Assembly: GCF_018373335.1 (NCBI RefSeq)
Contig: NZ_JAHAHH010000009.1
Coordinates: 1 to 23,350, forward strand
Direction: 5' to 3'
DNA length: 23,350 bases
DNA from: Negativicoccus succinicivorans
GTDB taxonomy: Bacteria; Bacillota; Negativicutes; Veillonellales; Negativicoccaceae
Part shown: positions 1-6,372 of the stretch, in pieces
How positions within the stretch are numbered: the first letter of the stretch is position 1
Layout: each line of letters begins with the position of its first letter
Made by a program: the position numbers and the translations under genes
Notes under the pieces: model-generated
What the model saw: only the letters and a program-made list of their open reading frames with translations
What the model was told of the DNA's origin: nothing
The model's database searches: none

Positions 1-35
1 CGAATGCGCCGCTCTACCAACTGAGCTATGCCGGC
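1..35 (-). tRNA. tRNA-Thr (anticodon CGU), 5' part only
   Basis: Read on the minus strand, the first 35 bases give a standard tRNA 5' half: a 7-base acceptor strand (GCCGGCA), then TA, the D-arm GCTC-AGTTGGTA-GAGC, and an anticodon stem GCGCA followed by TTCG. The window edge cuts the gene inside the anticodon after its first two bases (CG). The GCGCA-TTCG context matches the bacterial tRNA-Thr(CGU) layout as in E. coli thrW, so Thr is the best call. Pro, Ala or Ser anticodons also begin with CG and cannot be excluded formally. Confidence 0.88.
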
Positions 36-47
36 ATCGACTTGATT

Positions 48-77
48 AGTATAGACGATAGCAGCTTCTTTTGTCAA
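48..77 (-). promoter_or_regulatory. sigma-70-type promoter of the tRNA gene
   Basis: On the minus strand a perfect -35 TTGACA (72-77) is followed after 18 bp by a -10 TATACT (48-53). The tRNA 5' end begins 12 bases past the -10, as expected for a strong stable-RNA promoter. Confidence 0.8.
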
Positions 78-185
78 TAGATGACAAGTATTTGGTCAAT
101 GGTATTTTTATTTATTGTTATAATGGTTCCTGCACGCTTTTACGACGATAAATTTTACTGTATACATAATTCATGCGCATTACGG

Positions 186-214
186 TTGCAACCTGCGCTT
201 GATAATGATACAAT
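186..214 (+). promoter_or_regulatory. promoter of the TRAP transporter operon
   Basis: TTGCAA (186-191) and TACAAT (209-214) are separated by exactly 17 bp. Transcription would start near 221 and leave a leader of about 155 bases before the receptor start codon, long enough for a regulatory structure. Confidence 0.65.
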
Positions 215-298
215 GATGGCAATTAGGAAGTTGGCAACGAAAATTTAAGATTTCGTACCTTGGGGTATCGAGTCGGCAATGGCGTCGGCGTGCTCAGT

Positions 299-338
299 GA
301 GCCGCTGCGCGCAGCTCGGAGCGCAGGCTCCTTTTTTT
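299..338 (+). terminator. intrinsic terminator or attenuator in the TRAP leader
   Basis: The leader carries GAGCC (299-303) pairing with GGCTC (326-330), extended inward by TGCGC/GCGCA with a two-base GC bulge on the 5' side. It is followed by a run of seven T (332-338). This is a complete Rho-independent terminator between promoter and start codon. CGGCAAT (274-280) is also complementary to ATTGCCG (339-345) just after the T-run, so a larger closing helix is possible. No known riboswitch class was recognised. It could be an attenuator or the end of a short separate RNA. Confidence 0.6.
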
Positions 339-376
339 ATTGCCGAAACCCCGCAAACCAAGAAAGGATGAGTAAA

Positions 377-1339
377 ATGAAATTTTCCAAAATGACGACA
401 TTGATGATGGCCGCCGGTCTTTCCGCGGTAGTCGCGTTAGCCGGTTGCGGCGGTTCGGGCGGTGCCAAACAGCAATATCTGAACATCGGCACGGGCGGCA
501 CGGCAGGCACGTACTACCCGCTGGGCGGCGCGATGGCGGAGCTGTTCAATAAAAACATCGCCAACGTCAATGCCTCTGCGCAAAGCACCGGCGCCTCGGT
601 CGCCAACGTCAACATGCTCAAAGACGGCTCGCTGGATTTGGCGCTGATCCAAAACGATATCGCCTACTACGCGGCGAACGGTCTGGAAATGTTTGACGGC
701 AAAAAAGTCGACAGCCTGCGCGGCATTGCGACGCTGTATCCGGAAACGGTACAGATCGTAGCGTTGGAAAAATCCGGCATCAAATCGATCAACGACTTGC
801 GCGGTAAACGCGTAGCGGTCGGCGCGGCAGGTTCCGGCACGGAAGCGAACGCGCGGCAAATTTTGAACGCCGCGGGCATTGAATACAGTGATATCCAAGT
901 GCAGTACCTCTCGTTCGGTGAAGCGGCCGGCGCTCTCAAGGACGGCAATGTCGATGTCGCATTCGTCACGGCGGGTTTCCCGACAGCCGCTATCCAGGAT
1001 TTGGCGGTATCGAATCAGATTTCCCTTGTTCCGCTTGACGCGGACGCGGCGGATCAGCTTTTGGAAAAATATCCGTACTATACCAAGACTTCCATTCCCG
1101 CGGGTACCTATAACGGCGTAGCCGGCGACACGTTGGCCGTCTCGGTACGCGCGATGATCGCGACAACGAATAATCTCTCCGACGAAATGGGCTACAACGT
1201 TACCAAAGCCATTTATTCGAATCTCGACAAGATGGCCGCGGCCCACGCGGTCGGCAAGATGATTACCAAAGATACCGCGCAGGACGGCATGTCGATTCCG
1301 ATGAACGCCGGTGCGGAAAAATTCTTTAAGGAGAAATAA
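377..1339 (+). CDS. TAXI-family TRAP transporter solute-binding lipoprotein
   Basis: Predicted extracytoplasmic receptor of a tripartite ATP-independent (TRAP) transporter of the TAXI type, which delivers small organic acids or amino-acid-like solutes to the permease for ion-driven uptake. The ATG at 377 is preceded by AGAAAGGA at good spacing. It gives a 320-residue protein with a lipoprotein signal peptide: Met-Lys start, hydrophobic core, lipobox LAGC with lipidated Cys24. After the GGSGG linker comes the family opening LNIGTGGTAGTYYPLGG, then repeated periplasmic-binding motifs (LALIQNDIAYYA, AVGAAGSGTEANA). A longer reading from TTG 260 would run through the terminator hairpin and bury the signal peptide, so it was rejected. 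The DUF1850 gene and the fused permease follow directly. Substrate is not deducible. Confidence 0.93.
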   Translation: MKFSKMTTLMMAAGLSAVVALAGCGGSGGAKQQYLNIGTGGTAGTYYPLGGAMAELFNKNIANVNASAQSTGASVANVNMLKDGSLDLALIQNDIAYYAANGLEMFDGKKVDSLRGIATLYPETVQIVALEKSGIKSINDLRGKRVAVGAAGSGTEANARQILNAAGIEYSDIQVQYLSFGEAAGALKDGNVDVAFVTAGFPTAAIQDLAVSNQISLVPLDADAADQLLEKYPYYTKTSIPAGTYNGVAGDTLAVSVRAMIATTNNLSDEMGYNVTKAIYSNLDKMAAAHAVGKMITKDTAQDGMSIPMNAGAEKFFKEK

Positions 1340-1882
1340 TTGCCCCGCCTGCTCATCAAGCGACCGTTCTACTTGTTGGCATTGCTGAGCTTTGCCTTGG
1401 TGGTAACGATCGCTTGGTGGTCCCTGCGGCCGGCGATTTTTCTGACGGCGGGCGACGAATGGCACGACTTGGGTCATGCGTACAGCGGACGCTCCGTCGT
1501 CATTCATTATCGGCATTCAGTCCAGCAGACCCACGTCTGGGAATATTTGACGGTAAACGATACCGCGGACGGTTTTGTGTTGCGGTCAACCAAGTACAAA
1601 TCCTACGACGTGGGTTTGCCTTTTTTGCCGAATGAAGGTCATTTTCGAAGCGACGGCGAGTATTTTTATTTGGATAATATGAATCGGGTTCTGCCCCGCC
1701 CGCTGACGTTGCGTACGGGTTTGGGAACGGAACTCACCGTGACGTTGCAAACAACGTACACGCTGTATCAGCGGCATGCGCCGGGCACATTGGTGACATT
1801 GGCCGTCACCCCGCGCTGGCGCGGCTACTATGAACATTTCAACCATTGGTTAGGAGGTGAGAGAAATGGCAGAAGAACGTAA
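1340..1882 (+). CDS. DUF1850 protein of the TAXI-TRAP operon
   Basis: A 180-residue protein starting with TTG immediately after the receptor stop codon. The ribosome site AAGGAG (1328-1333) lies inside the end of the receptor gene. One hydrophobic helix near residues 9-28 suggests a membrane anchor. The rest is a beta-rich outward domain with conserved-looking stretches such as HYRHSVQQTHVWEYL and LRSTKYKSYDVGLPF. Proteins of the DUF1850 family are commonly found between TAXI receptors and fused TRAP permeases. That position and the sequence pattern support the call; the molecular role is unknown. The 3' end overlaps the permease gene by 17 bases, indicating coupled translation. Confidence 0.8.
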   Translation: MPRLLIKRPFYLLALLSFALVVTIAWWSLRPAIFLTAGDEWHDLGHAYSGRSVVIHYRHSVQQTHVWEYLTVNDTADGFVLRSTKYKSYDVGLPFLPNEGHFRSDGEYFYLDNMNRVLPRPLTLRTGLGTELTVTLQTTYTLYQRHAPGTLVTLAVTPRWRGYYEHFNHWLGGERNGRRT

Positions 1883-3815
1883 GGTTCGTTCAAAACAAGA
1901 TGACGCCGTGTCGCAAGAGGCGGTCATGGCGCTCGAAAAAGAAAATCGCGTGGCGCAATATCGCGGTCACATCGCAAAACTCATTTCTTTCATCGCGATC
2001 TGTTTTTCTCTGTTTCAATTATATACAGGTATTTTCGGTGTACTTGACGCGCAATTACAACGCGCGGTGCATTTAGGTTTCGGATTGGTGTTGGTGTTTC
2101 TCTTATATCCGACGCGCAAGACCTGGCTGAATCGCGCGAGCGTTCATCCGCTGGACGCGTTTTTGGCGCTGCTCGCGGCAAGCGGTCCTTTGTACATCAT
2201 CACGCAGTATCATGATTTAGTGCTGCGCGCGGGCAATTTCAATACGCTGGACATGGCGGTCGGCTCGATCGGCGTGCTGCTCGTCATTGAAGCGGCGCGG
2301 CGCGTGGTCGGCATCCCGATGGTGTCGGTGGTGCTGTTTTTCATCGCCTACGCCTTTGCCGGTCCGTATATCCCCGGCATTTTAGGACATCGCGGCGTGA
2401 ACTGGGACCAACTCGTGGGCCATTTGTATTTTACGACCGAAGGCATTTTCGGAATTCCGTTGGGCGTTTCAAGTACTTTTATTTTCCTCTTCATTTTATT
2501 CGGCGCCTATTTGGAGTCGACGGGTCTCGGTCATTTCTTTATTGACTTGGCGAATGCCGTCGCGGGCTGGGCGCGCGGCGGTCCGGCGAAAGTCGCCGTG
2601 TTGTCGAGCGGCTTGATGGGCACGGTATCGGGCTCGTCCGTCGCCAACGTCGCCGGGACAGGTTCGTTTACGATCCCGATGATGAAAAAGCTCGGCTACC
2701 ATCGTGACTTCGCAGGCGCGGTGGAGGCGGCCGCTTCCACCGGCGGGCAACTGATGCCGCCGATCATGGGCGCGGCGGCGTTCCTGATGGCGGAATTTGT
2801 CGGCGTGCCGTACATGGATGTCGTCAAAGCGGCGACGATCCCCGCGATTTTATATTTCCTCGGTATTTGGCTCGGCGTTCATTTCGAAGCGCGGCGGGAA
2901 AATCTGCAAGGCTTGCCGCGAGAAAGTCTGCCGAAATTCGGCGTGATCTTCCGTGAGCGCGGGCACTTGGCGTTACCGCTGGTCGTCATCATCGGTCTTT
3001 TGGTCAGCGGCTATACGCCGATGCGCGCCGCATTGATCGGTATTTTCCTGACGGTCGCGGCGGCGATGCTCCGCAAAAACACGCGGCTCTCATTCATTGA
3101 AGTCGTGCAAGGTCTGATCGACGGCGCCCGCAACATGCTTTCCGTACTGGCGGCGTGCGCGGCGGCAGGCATTATCATCGGCGTGGTCACCAAAACCGGC
3201 ATCGGTTTGAAGATGGCTTCCGCCTTGATCGATCTTTCGGGCGGCGTTTTCCTCGCCGTGCTTTTCTTCACGATGCTGACTTCGCTCGTCTTGGGCATGG
3301 GCGTTCCGACGACGGCGAACTACGTCATTACTTCGACGATTGCCGCCCCGGCATTGGTACAACTCGGTGTTCCGGTGCTCGCGGCGCATATGTTCGTTTT
3401 TTACTTCGGCATTGTCGCCGACGTGACGCCGCCGGTCGCTCTGGCCGCGTACGCGGGGTCGGCGATTGCGGGCGGTAACGCGTTGCGCACCGGCGTGCAG
3501 GCTTCGAAGCTCGCGATCGCCGCGTTCCTGATTCCGTATATTTTCGTCAACTCCCCCGCGATGTTGATGATTGATACGACGATTCCTAAAATTCTCATGG
3601 TGCTGCTCACGTCCACCATCGGCATGGTCGCGCTCAGCTCCGCGATGATCGGTCACTTCGTCGTCAAAGAGAAAGCATGGGAACGCATTCTCTTCATAAT
3701 CGGCGGTCTGTGCATGATTGATACGGGGGCAACGACCGACATCATCGGCATCGTTCTCCTCGCCGTTCTGTTCTTCCTGCAATGGCAACGCGGTCGCAAA
3801 CAAGTGAACGCCTAA
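1866..3815 (+). CDS. fused TRAP transporter permease (DctQ/DctM fusion)
   Basis: A 649-residue integral membrane protein, the transport subunit of the TAXI-TRAP system. A hydrophilic N-terminus of about 35 residues is followed by four helices in the place of the small DctQ subunit. A large multi-helix DctM-like domain follows. Typical DctM-side motifs are visible: MGTVSGSSVANVAGTGSF, STGGQLMPPIMGAAAFL and LGMGVPTTANYV, the last near the second re-entrant region. The start at ATG 1866 uses the perfect AGGAGG at 1852-1857; a GTG at 1857 overlaps that ribosome site and is unlikely. It is the last gene of the operon and is followed by a strong terminator. The single-polypeptide fusion is the normal arrangement for TAXI systems. 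Confidence 0.95.
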   Translation: MAEERKVRSKQDDAVSQEAVMALEKENRVAQYRGHIAKLISFIAICFSLFQLYTGIFGVLDAQLQRAVHLGFGLVLVFLLYPTRKTWLNRASVHPLDAFLALLAASGPLYIITQYHDLVLRAGNFNTLDMAVGSIGVLLVIEAARRVVGIPMVSVVLFFIAYAFAGPYIPGILGHRGVNWDQLVGHLYFTTEGIFGIPLGVSSTFIFLFILFGAYLESTGLGHFFIDLANAVAGWARGGPAKVAVLSSGLMGTVSGSSVANVAGTGSFTIPMMKKLGYHRDFAGAVEAAASTGGQLMPPIMGAAAFLMAEFVGVPYMDVVKAATIPAILYFLGIWLGVHFEARRENLQGLPRESLPKFGVIFRERGHLALPLVVIIGLLVSGYTPMRAALIGIFLTVAAAMLRKNTRLSFIEVVQGLIDGARNMLSVLAACAAAGIIIGVVTKTGIGLKMASALIDLSGGVFLAVLFFTMLTSLVLGMGVPTTANYVITSTIAAPALVQLGVPVLAAHMFVFYFGIVADVTPPVALAAYAGSAIAGGNALRTGVQASKLAIAAFLIPYIFVNSPAMLMIDTTIPKILMVLLTSTIGMVALSSAMIGHFVVKEKAWERILFIIGGLCMIDTGATTDIIGIVLLAVLFFLQWQRGRKQVNA

Positions 3816-3824
3816 AGTAAATAT

Positions 3825-3854
3825 AAAAAAGACGCTCGAGTGGGCGTCTTTTTT
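3825..3854 (+). terminator. terminator of the TRAP operon
   Basis: GACGC (3831-3835) pairs with GCGTC (3844-3848) around an 8-base loop. It is flanked by six A and six T that extend the stem and supply the U-run. It lies 10 bases after the permease stop codon. Confidence 0.88.
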
Positions 3855-4044
3855 GTTTCCGAAAAATCAGGCGGTGCACAGTGTCTGAAATGATTTTTTG
3901 ACGAGTCGCGACAACTCGCTTCGGAGTGTGTTGCGCTGACGCGGCAGTGCTCATTGCCCGCGCCGGCTCGTTTTTTGCGCCGCGGCATGCCCGCGCGTTA
4001 CAGTAAATATGCGCAAAAAATAGAGGCCTCGGAAATGAGACAAC

Positions 4045-4626
4045 ATGAAAACTTCCTATCTGACCGCGAACGACATCGACCTGGTGACCGCGGCGCAAGA
4101 CGGCGACATGCTTGCCGCGACCGAATTGTACCGCCGCTACCTGCCGCTTATCCACGCGACGGCGCGAACCTTTTTCACGCGCGATCGCGATGAATTGCTC
4201 GCCGTCATTCGCTTCGCTTTTTGGGAAGCCGTCGGCCGCTACGATAAAAGTCGCAGCGTGCCGGTGGCGGGATATTTGAAAACGCAGCTGCGTTACGCCG
4301 CCTGGAACGCCTGCGCGAAACGCGCCCGCACGGAGCAACGGGAAAGCGGCGGCGACACGGACACTTTGCCGCTTTCCGCACCGCCGCGCGAACAACCGGA
4401 CGCGACGTACGACAGAAACCGACTCTATCGCGCGTTGCACGCCGCTCTCCTCACCTTGCCGCAACGTCAGCGCCGCGTGATTTACGGTTTATTCTTCAGA
4501 CAACAAACGCGCGCCGAACTCGCGCGGGAACTCCGGTGCACGCCGCAAGCGATCAGCGCGCTCAAACGTCGGGCGCTTGACGCGTTACGTCAAAAACTCG
4601 CCGCGTACGCGCCGGACAAGCCATAA
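4045..4626 (+). CDS. stand-alone sigma-70-family factor
   Basis: A 193-residue protein with the two-part layout of a small RNA polymerase sigma factor. Residues about 13-88 resemble region 2 (AAQDGDMLAATELYRRYLPLI, then the FWEAVGRYDKSRS and YLKTQLRYAAW helices). Residues about 135-185 resemble region 4 with a helix-turn-helix (LPQRQRRVIYGLFF, then RAELARELRCTPQAISALKR). It starts at ATG 4045; the ribosome site is weak (GGAA upstream). No anti-sigma gene is adjacent, so it is not a typical ECF pair. It faces the epimerase across a shared terminator. The upstream 190 bases show only a poor promoter (TTGCGC, 18 bp, TACAGT). The function is unassigned; a role in stress, competence or a phage-like late programme is possible but unproven. 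Confidence 0.78.
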   Translation: MKTSYLTANDIDLVTAAQDGDMLAATELYRRYLPLIHATARTFFTRDRDELLAVIRFAFWEAVGRYDKSRSVPVAGYLKTQLRYAAWNACAKRARTEQRESGGDTDTLPLSAPPREQPDATYDRNRLYRALHAALLTLPQRQRRVIYGLFFRQQTRAELARELRCTPQAISALKRRALDALRQKLAAYAPDKP

Positions 4627-4652
4627 AAAAACGGCCTTGCGGCCGTTTTTTT
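4625..4652. terminator. bidirectional terminator between sigma factor and epimerase genes
   Basis: ACGGCC (4631-4636) and GGCCGT (4641-4646) form a tight stem with a TTGC loop, preceded by an A-run and followed by a T-run, so a U-tract is produced in both directions. It overlaps the 3' ends of both convergent genes. Confidence 0.9.
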
Positions 4653-5592
4653 ATTCATTTTTCAGCGACTGTAAGCCTTCCTGCCACGTCACTTGCGGCC
4701 GCCAACCCCAAAGCGCGCGGGCGCGATCGGCCGCCAAAACGGAACGGCGAATATCGCCTTCGCGCGGTCCTTCGATCGCGATCGGCGCGTCAGAGCCGAA
4801 CACGTCGCAAATTTTTTCATAGATATCGAGAATATAAATTTCTTCTCCCGAACCGATGTTGACCGGCTCATTCGCCGGCTTTTCCTGCGCCATGACGTTC
4901 GCCCGCACCACGTCATCGACATGCACGTAATCGCGCGAGCAGCCGCGCGGCATATCGGGATACGTAAAGAGCACGGAAGGACGATCGGCGCGCACATTAT
5001 TCACGAAGATCGGAATCACGCCGCATTCTCCGTCGGGAATCTGCCGCGGTCCGTACACATTCGCGTAACGTAAAATCGTGTATTCGTAGCCGTATTTTTC
5101 CTGATAATTCGCCAAATACTGCTCGCCCGCGTACTTGTGAATGGCGTACGGAGAAATCAACTGCGGCGGGTCGATTTCCTGCGATTTTTCATCGTCTTCG
5201 ATGATTTTGGAAAGCGCGCCGCCGGACGATACGTAAATGATATTTTTCACGCCGTATTCCCCCGCCGCCAGCAACACATTCAGCCAGCCGCGGCCGTTGA
5301 TATCGAGATCATGGAGAGGATCCGTGACGGAATCGGCCACGGATTTTTGCGCCGCGTGATGGTTCACCACATCGGGGCGCACTTCGGCGAATATCTCGCG
5401 CAAGGTTTCGCGATCGCGAATATCCGCATGATAAATCGTGACATTGGGCGCGTCTTTGATGGCCGCGAGGTTTTCCATCGTGCCGGATGAAAAATCATCG
5501 ACAATCGCCACCCGCCAACCTTTTTGTGTATATGTTTCGGCGATATGCGAACCGATGAAGCCTGCACCGCCGGTCAATAAAATAGTAGGCAT
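4651..5592 (-). CDS. NAD-dependent nucleotide-sugar epimerase/dehydratase (extended SDR)
   Basis: A 313-residue short-chain dehydrogenase/reductase of the extended type, most like UDP-glucose 4-epimerase relatives that supply sugars for lipopolysaccharide, capsule or glycoprotein. The N-terminal NAD-binding loop is TGGAGFIGS (residues 7-15), with an acidic VDDF at the end of the second strand. Catalytic candidates are Ser122/Ser123 (YVSSGG) and the YxxxK pair Tyr149/Lys153 (SPYAIHKYAGE). Further family marks are LRYANVYGPRQ and RDYVHVDDVVRA. The start ATG at 5592 has an AAAGGAGG site 6 bases upstream and a consensus promoter. No other sugar genes are adjacent, so the exact substrate is open. 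Confidence 0.9.
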   Translation of the reverse strand: MPTILLTGGAGFIGSHIAETYTQKGWRVAIVDDFSSGTMENLAAIKDAPNVTIYHADIRDRETLREIFAEVRPDVVNHHAAQKSVADSVTDPLHDLDINGRGWLNVLLAAGEYGVKNIIYVSSGGALSKIIEDDEKSQEIDPPQLISPYAIHKYAGEQYLANYQEKYGYEYTILRYANVYGPRQIPDGECGVIPIFVNNVRADRPSVLFTYPDMPRGCSRDYVHVDDVVRANVMAQEKPANEPVNIGSGEEIYILDIYEKICDVFGSDAPIAIEGPREGDIRRSVLAADRARALWGWRPQVTWQEGLQSLKNE

Positions 5593-5615
5593 GTTTCCTC
5601 CTTTGCGTTGCTTTT

Positions 5616-5644
5616 ATTATCCGCAAAAGCGCGGACCGTGTCAA
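5616..5644 (-). promoter_or_regulatory. promoter of the epimerase gene
   Basis: On the minus strand TTGACA (5639-5644), a 17-bp spacer and GATAAT (5616-5621) form a near-consensus promoter just upstream of the epimerase ribosome site. Confidence 0.8.
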
Positions 5645-5695
5645 ACGGAAACCGATTTTCTTTCGCCGAAAAAATCCCATAAATATTTTTGCGCA

Positions 5696-5724
5696 TTGAC
5701 GCGTCACGCATAACTTGCTACCAT
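5696..5724 (+). promoter_or_regulatory. promoter of the LexA-box gene
   Basis: TTGACG (5696-5701) and TACCAT (5719-5724) are 17 bp apart. The predicted start, near 5731, coincides with the LexA-type box. The -35 overlaps a perfect 10-bp palindrome TGACGCGTCA (5697-5706), which could be a second operator. Confidence 0.65.
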
Positions 5725-5731
5725 ACGAATA

Positions 5732-5743
5732 GAACATATGTTC
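5732..5743. promoter_or_regulatory. LexA (DinR)-type SOS box
   Basis: GAACATATGTTC is a perfect palindrome and fits the Firmicute LexA operator core GAAC-RNRY-GTTC at every position. It lies at the predicted transcription start of the 5766 gene, where bound repressor would block initiation. Seen in sequence: the match and its position. Inferred: control by LexA. Confidence 0.75.
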
Positions 5744-5765
5744 GGTTTATTTGGGAAAGGATTTC

Positions 5766-6341
5766 GTGATTGATTTGTCCATTTTTGATTCTATGGACGC
5801 GCCGCTCTCGGAACGTCCGGAGGCTATCGCCGCGGCGTGTCCCGTCTATACCGACGCCGGCGATTGCGTGCGCGTATATTATCCGGACGGCGCCGAGGAA
5901 GATCTCGCCGTCACGCTGACGACGTGGCTGCGCCGCATGACCAAGCGGCAGGCCACCAGTCCGCGATTATTGCGCGGCGTATTTCAAAAACGCGCGTTGT
6001 ACCGCCCGCTCGTGCTGCCGCCGACGGTGCTCGTGCCGCTGAAAGTGCGCCGTCCGAAATGTCCGCGTGACGCGACGATCGGTTACATCAATGTGCTTTG
6101 CGTGAAGCAGGTGGAAAGCGGCGCCAACCCCCATGAAACGTCCGTACGGCTGCACGGCGGCGCGCGCTTGACGGTGTATTGGCAGCCCGCGACGGTGCGG
6201 CGCCACTTGGAAGAAGCGCTGGCGTTTTTACCGCAACCGGCCGCCCATCCGCTCTACCCCGTCGCCTTGCGTCTCGCCGAAGCGTTGCAGATTTTGTGTC
6301 GCCCGCAGGAAAAAGCGGAGCCGCCGCGTTTTCCGCAATAA
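5766..6341 (+). CDS. ComK-like small protein under a LexA-type box
   Basis: A protein of about 191 residues with no strong family signature. The GTG at 5766 is preferred because GGGAAAGG lies 5 bases upstream; TTG 5751 overlaps that site, and TTG 5775 is also possible. The second half (GYINVLCVKQVE, then ETSVRLHGGARLTVYW) recalls the conserved part of Bacillus ComK (GWISHVHVKEF, then DTEVTFSNGKTMEL). The shared pattern is G-aromatic-I, VK, T-x-V and G in the same order and spacing, and the length is also close (ComK 192). The first half is rich in Arg/Lys (WLRRMTKRQ), compatible with DNA binding. The likeness is from memory and remote. ComK is a transcription activator of competence genes; transferring that role here is inference. 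An uncharacterised damage-induced protein is the alternative. Confidence 0.5.
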   Translation: MIDLSIFDSMDAPLSERPEAIAAACPVYTDAGDCVRVYYPDGAEEDLAVTLTTWLRRMTKRQATSPRLLRGVFQKRALYRPLVLPPTVLVPLKVRRPKCPRDATIGYINVLCVKQVESGANPHETSVRLHGGARLTVYWQPATVRRHLEEALAFLPQPAAHPLYPVALRLAEALQILCRPQEKAEPPRFPQ

Positions 6342-6370
6342 AAAAAGACTGTCCGCGGACAGTCTTTTTT
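6340..6370. terminator. bidirectional terminator between ComK-like gene and argH
   Basis: GACTGTCC (6347-6354) pairs with GGACAGTC, flanked by seven A and six T. The hairpin fits exactly between the two convergent stop codons. Confidence 0.9.
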
Positions 6371-6372
6371 GT

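Noticed and set aside
260..376. A longer receptor reading frame beginning at TTG 260
   Set aside because: It would translate through the leader terminator hairpin and place the lipoprotein signal peptide about 40 residues inside the protein. ATG 377 has a proper ribosome site.
437..1516. A 359-residue open frame on the minus strand opposite the receptor gene
   Set aside because: It lies antisense to a clear receptor/DUF1850 pair, has an Arg-rich composition typical of shadow frames in GC-rich DNA, and shows no domain or ribosome site.
3902..3918. Inverted repeat CGAGT/ACTCG upstream of the sigma factor gene
   Set aside because: Only five base pairs with a seven-base spacer and not placed at a convincing promoter; likely chance.
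3975..4004. Possible sigma factor promoter TTGCGC, 18 bp, TACAGT
   Set aside because: Both hexamers are weak and the spacer is long; too poor to annotate as a feature.
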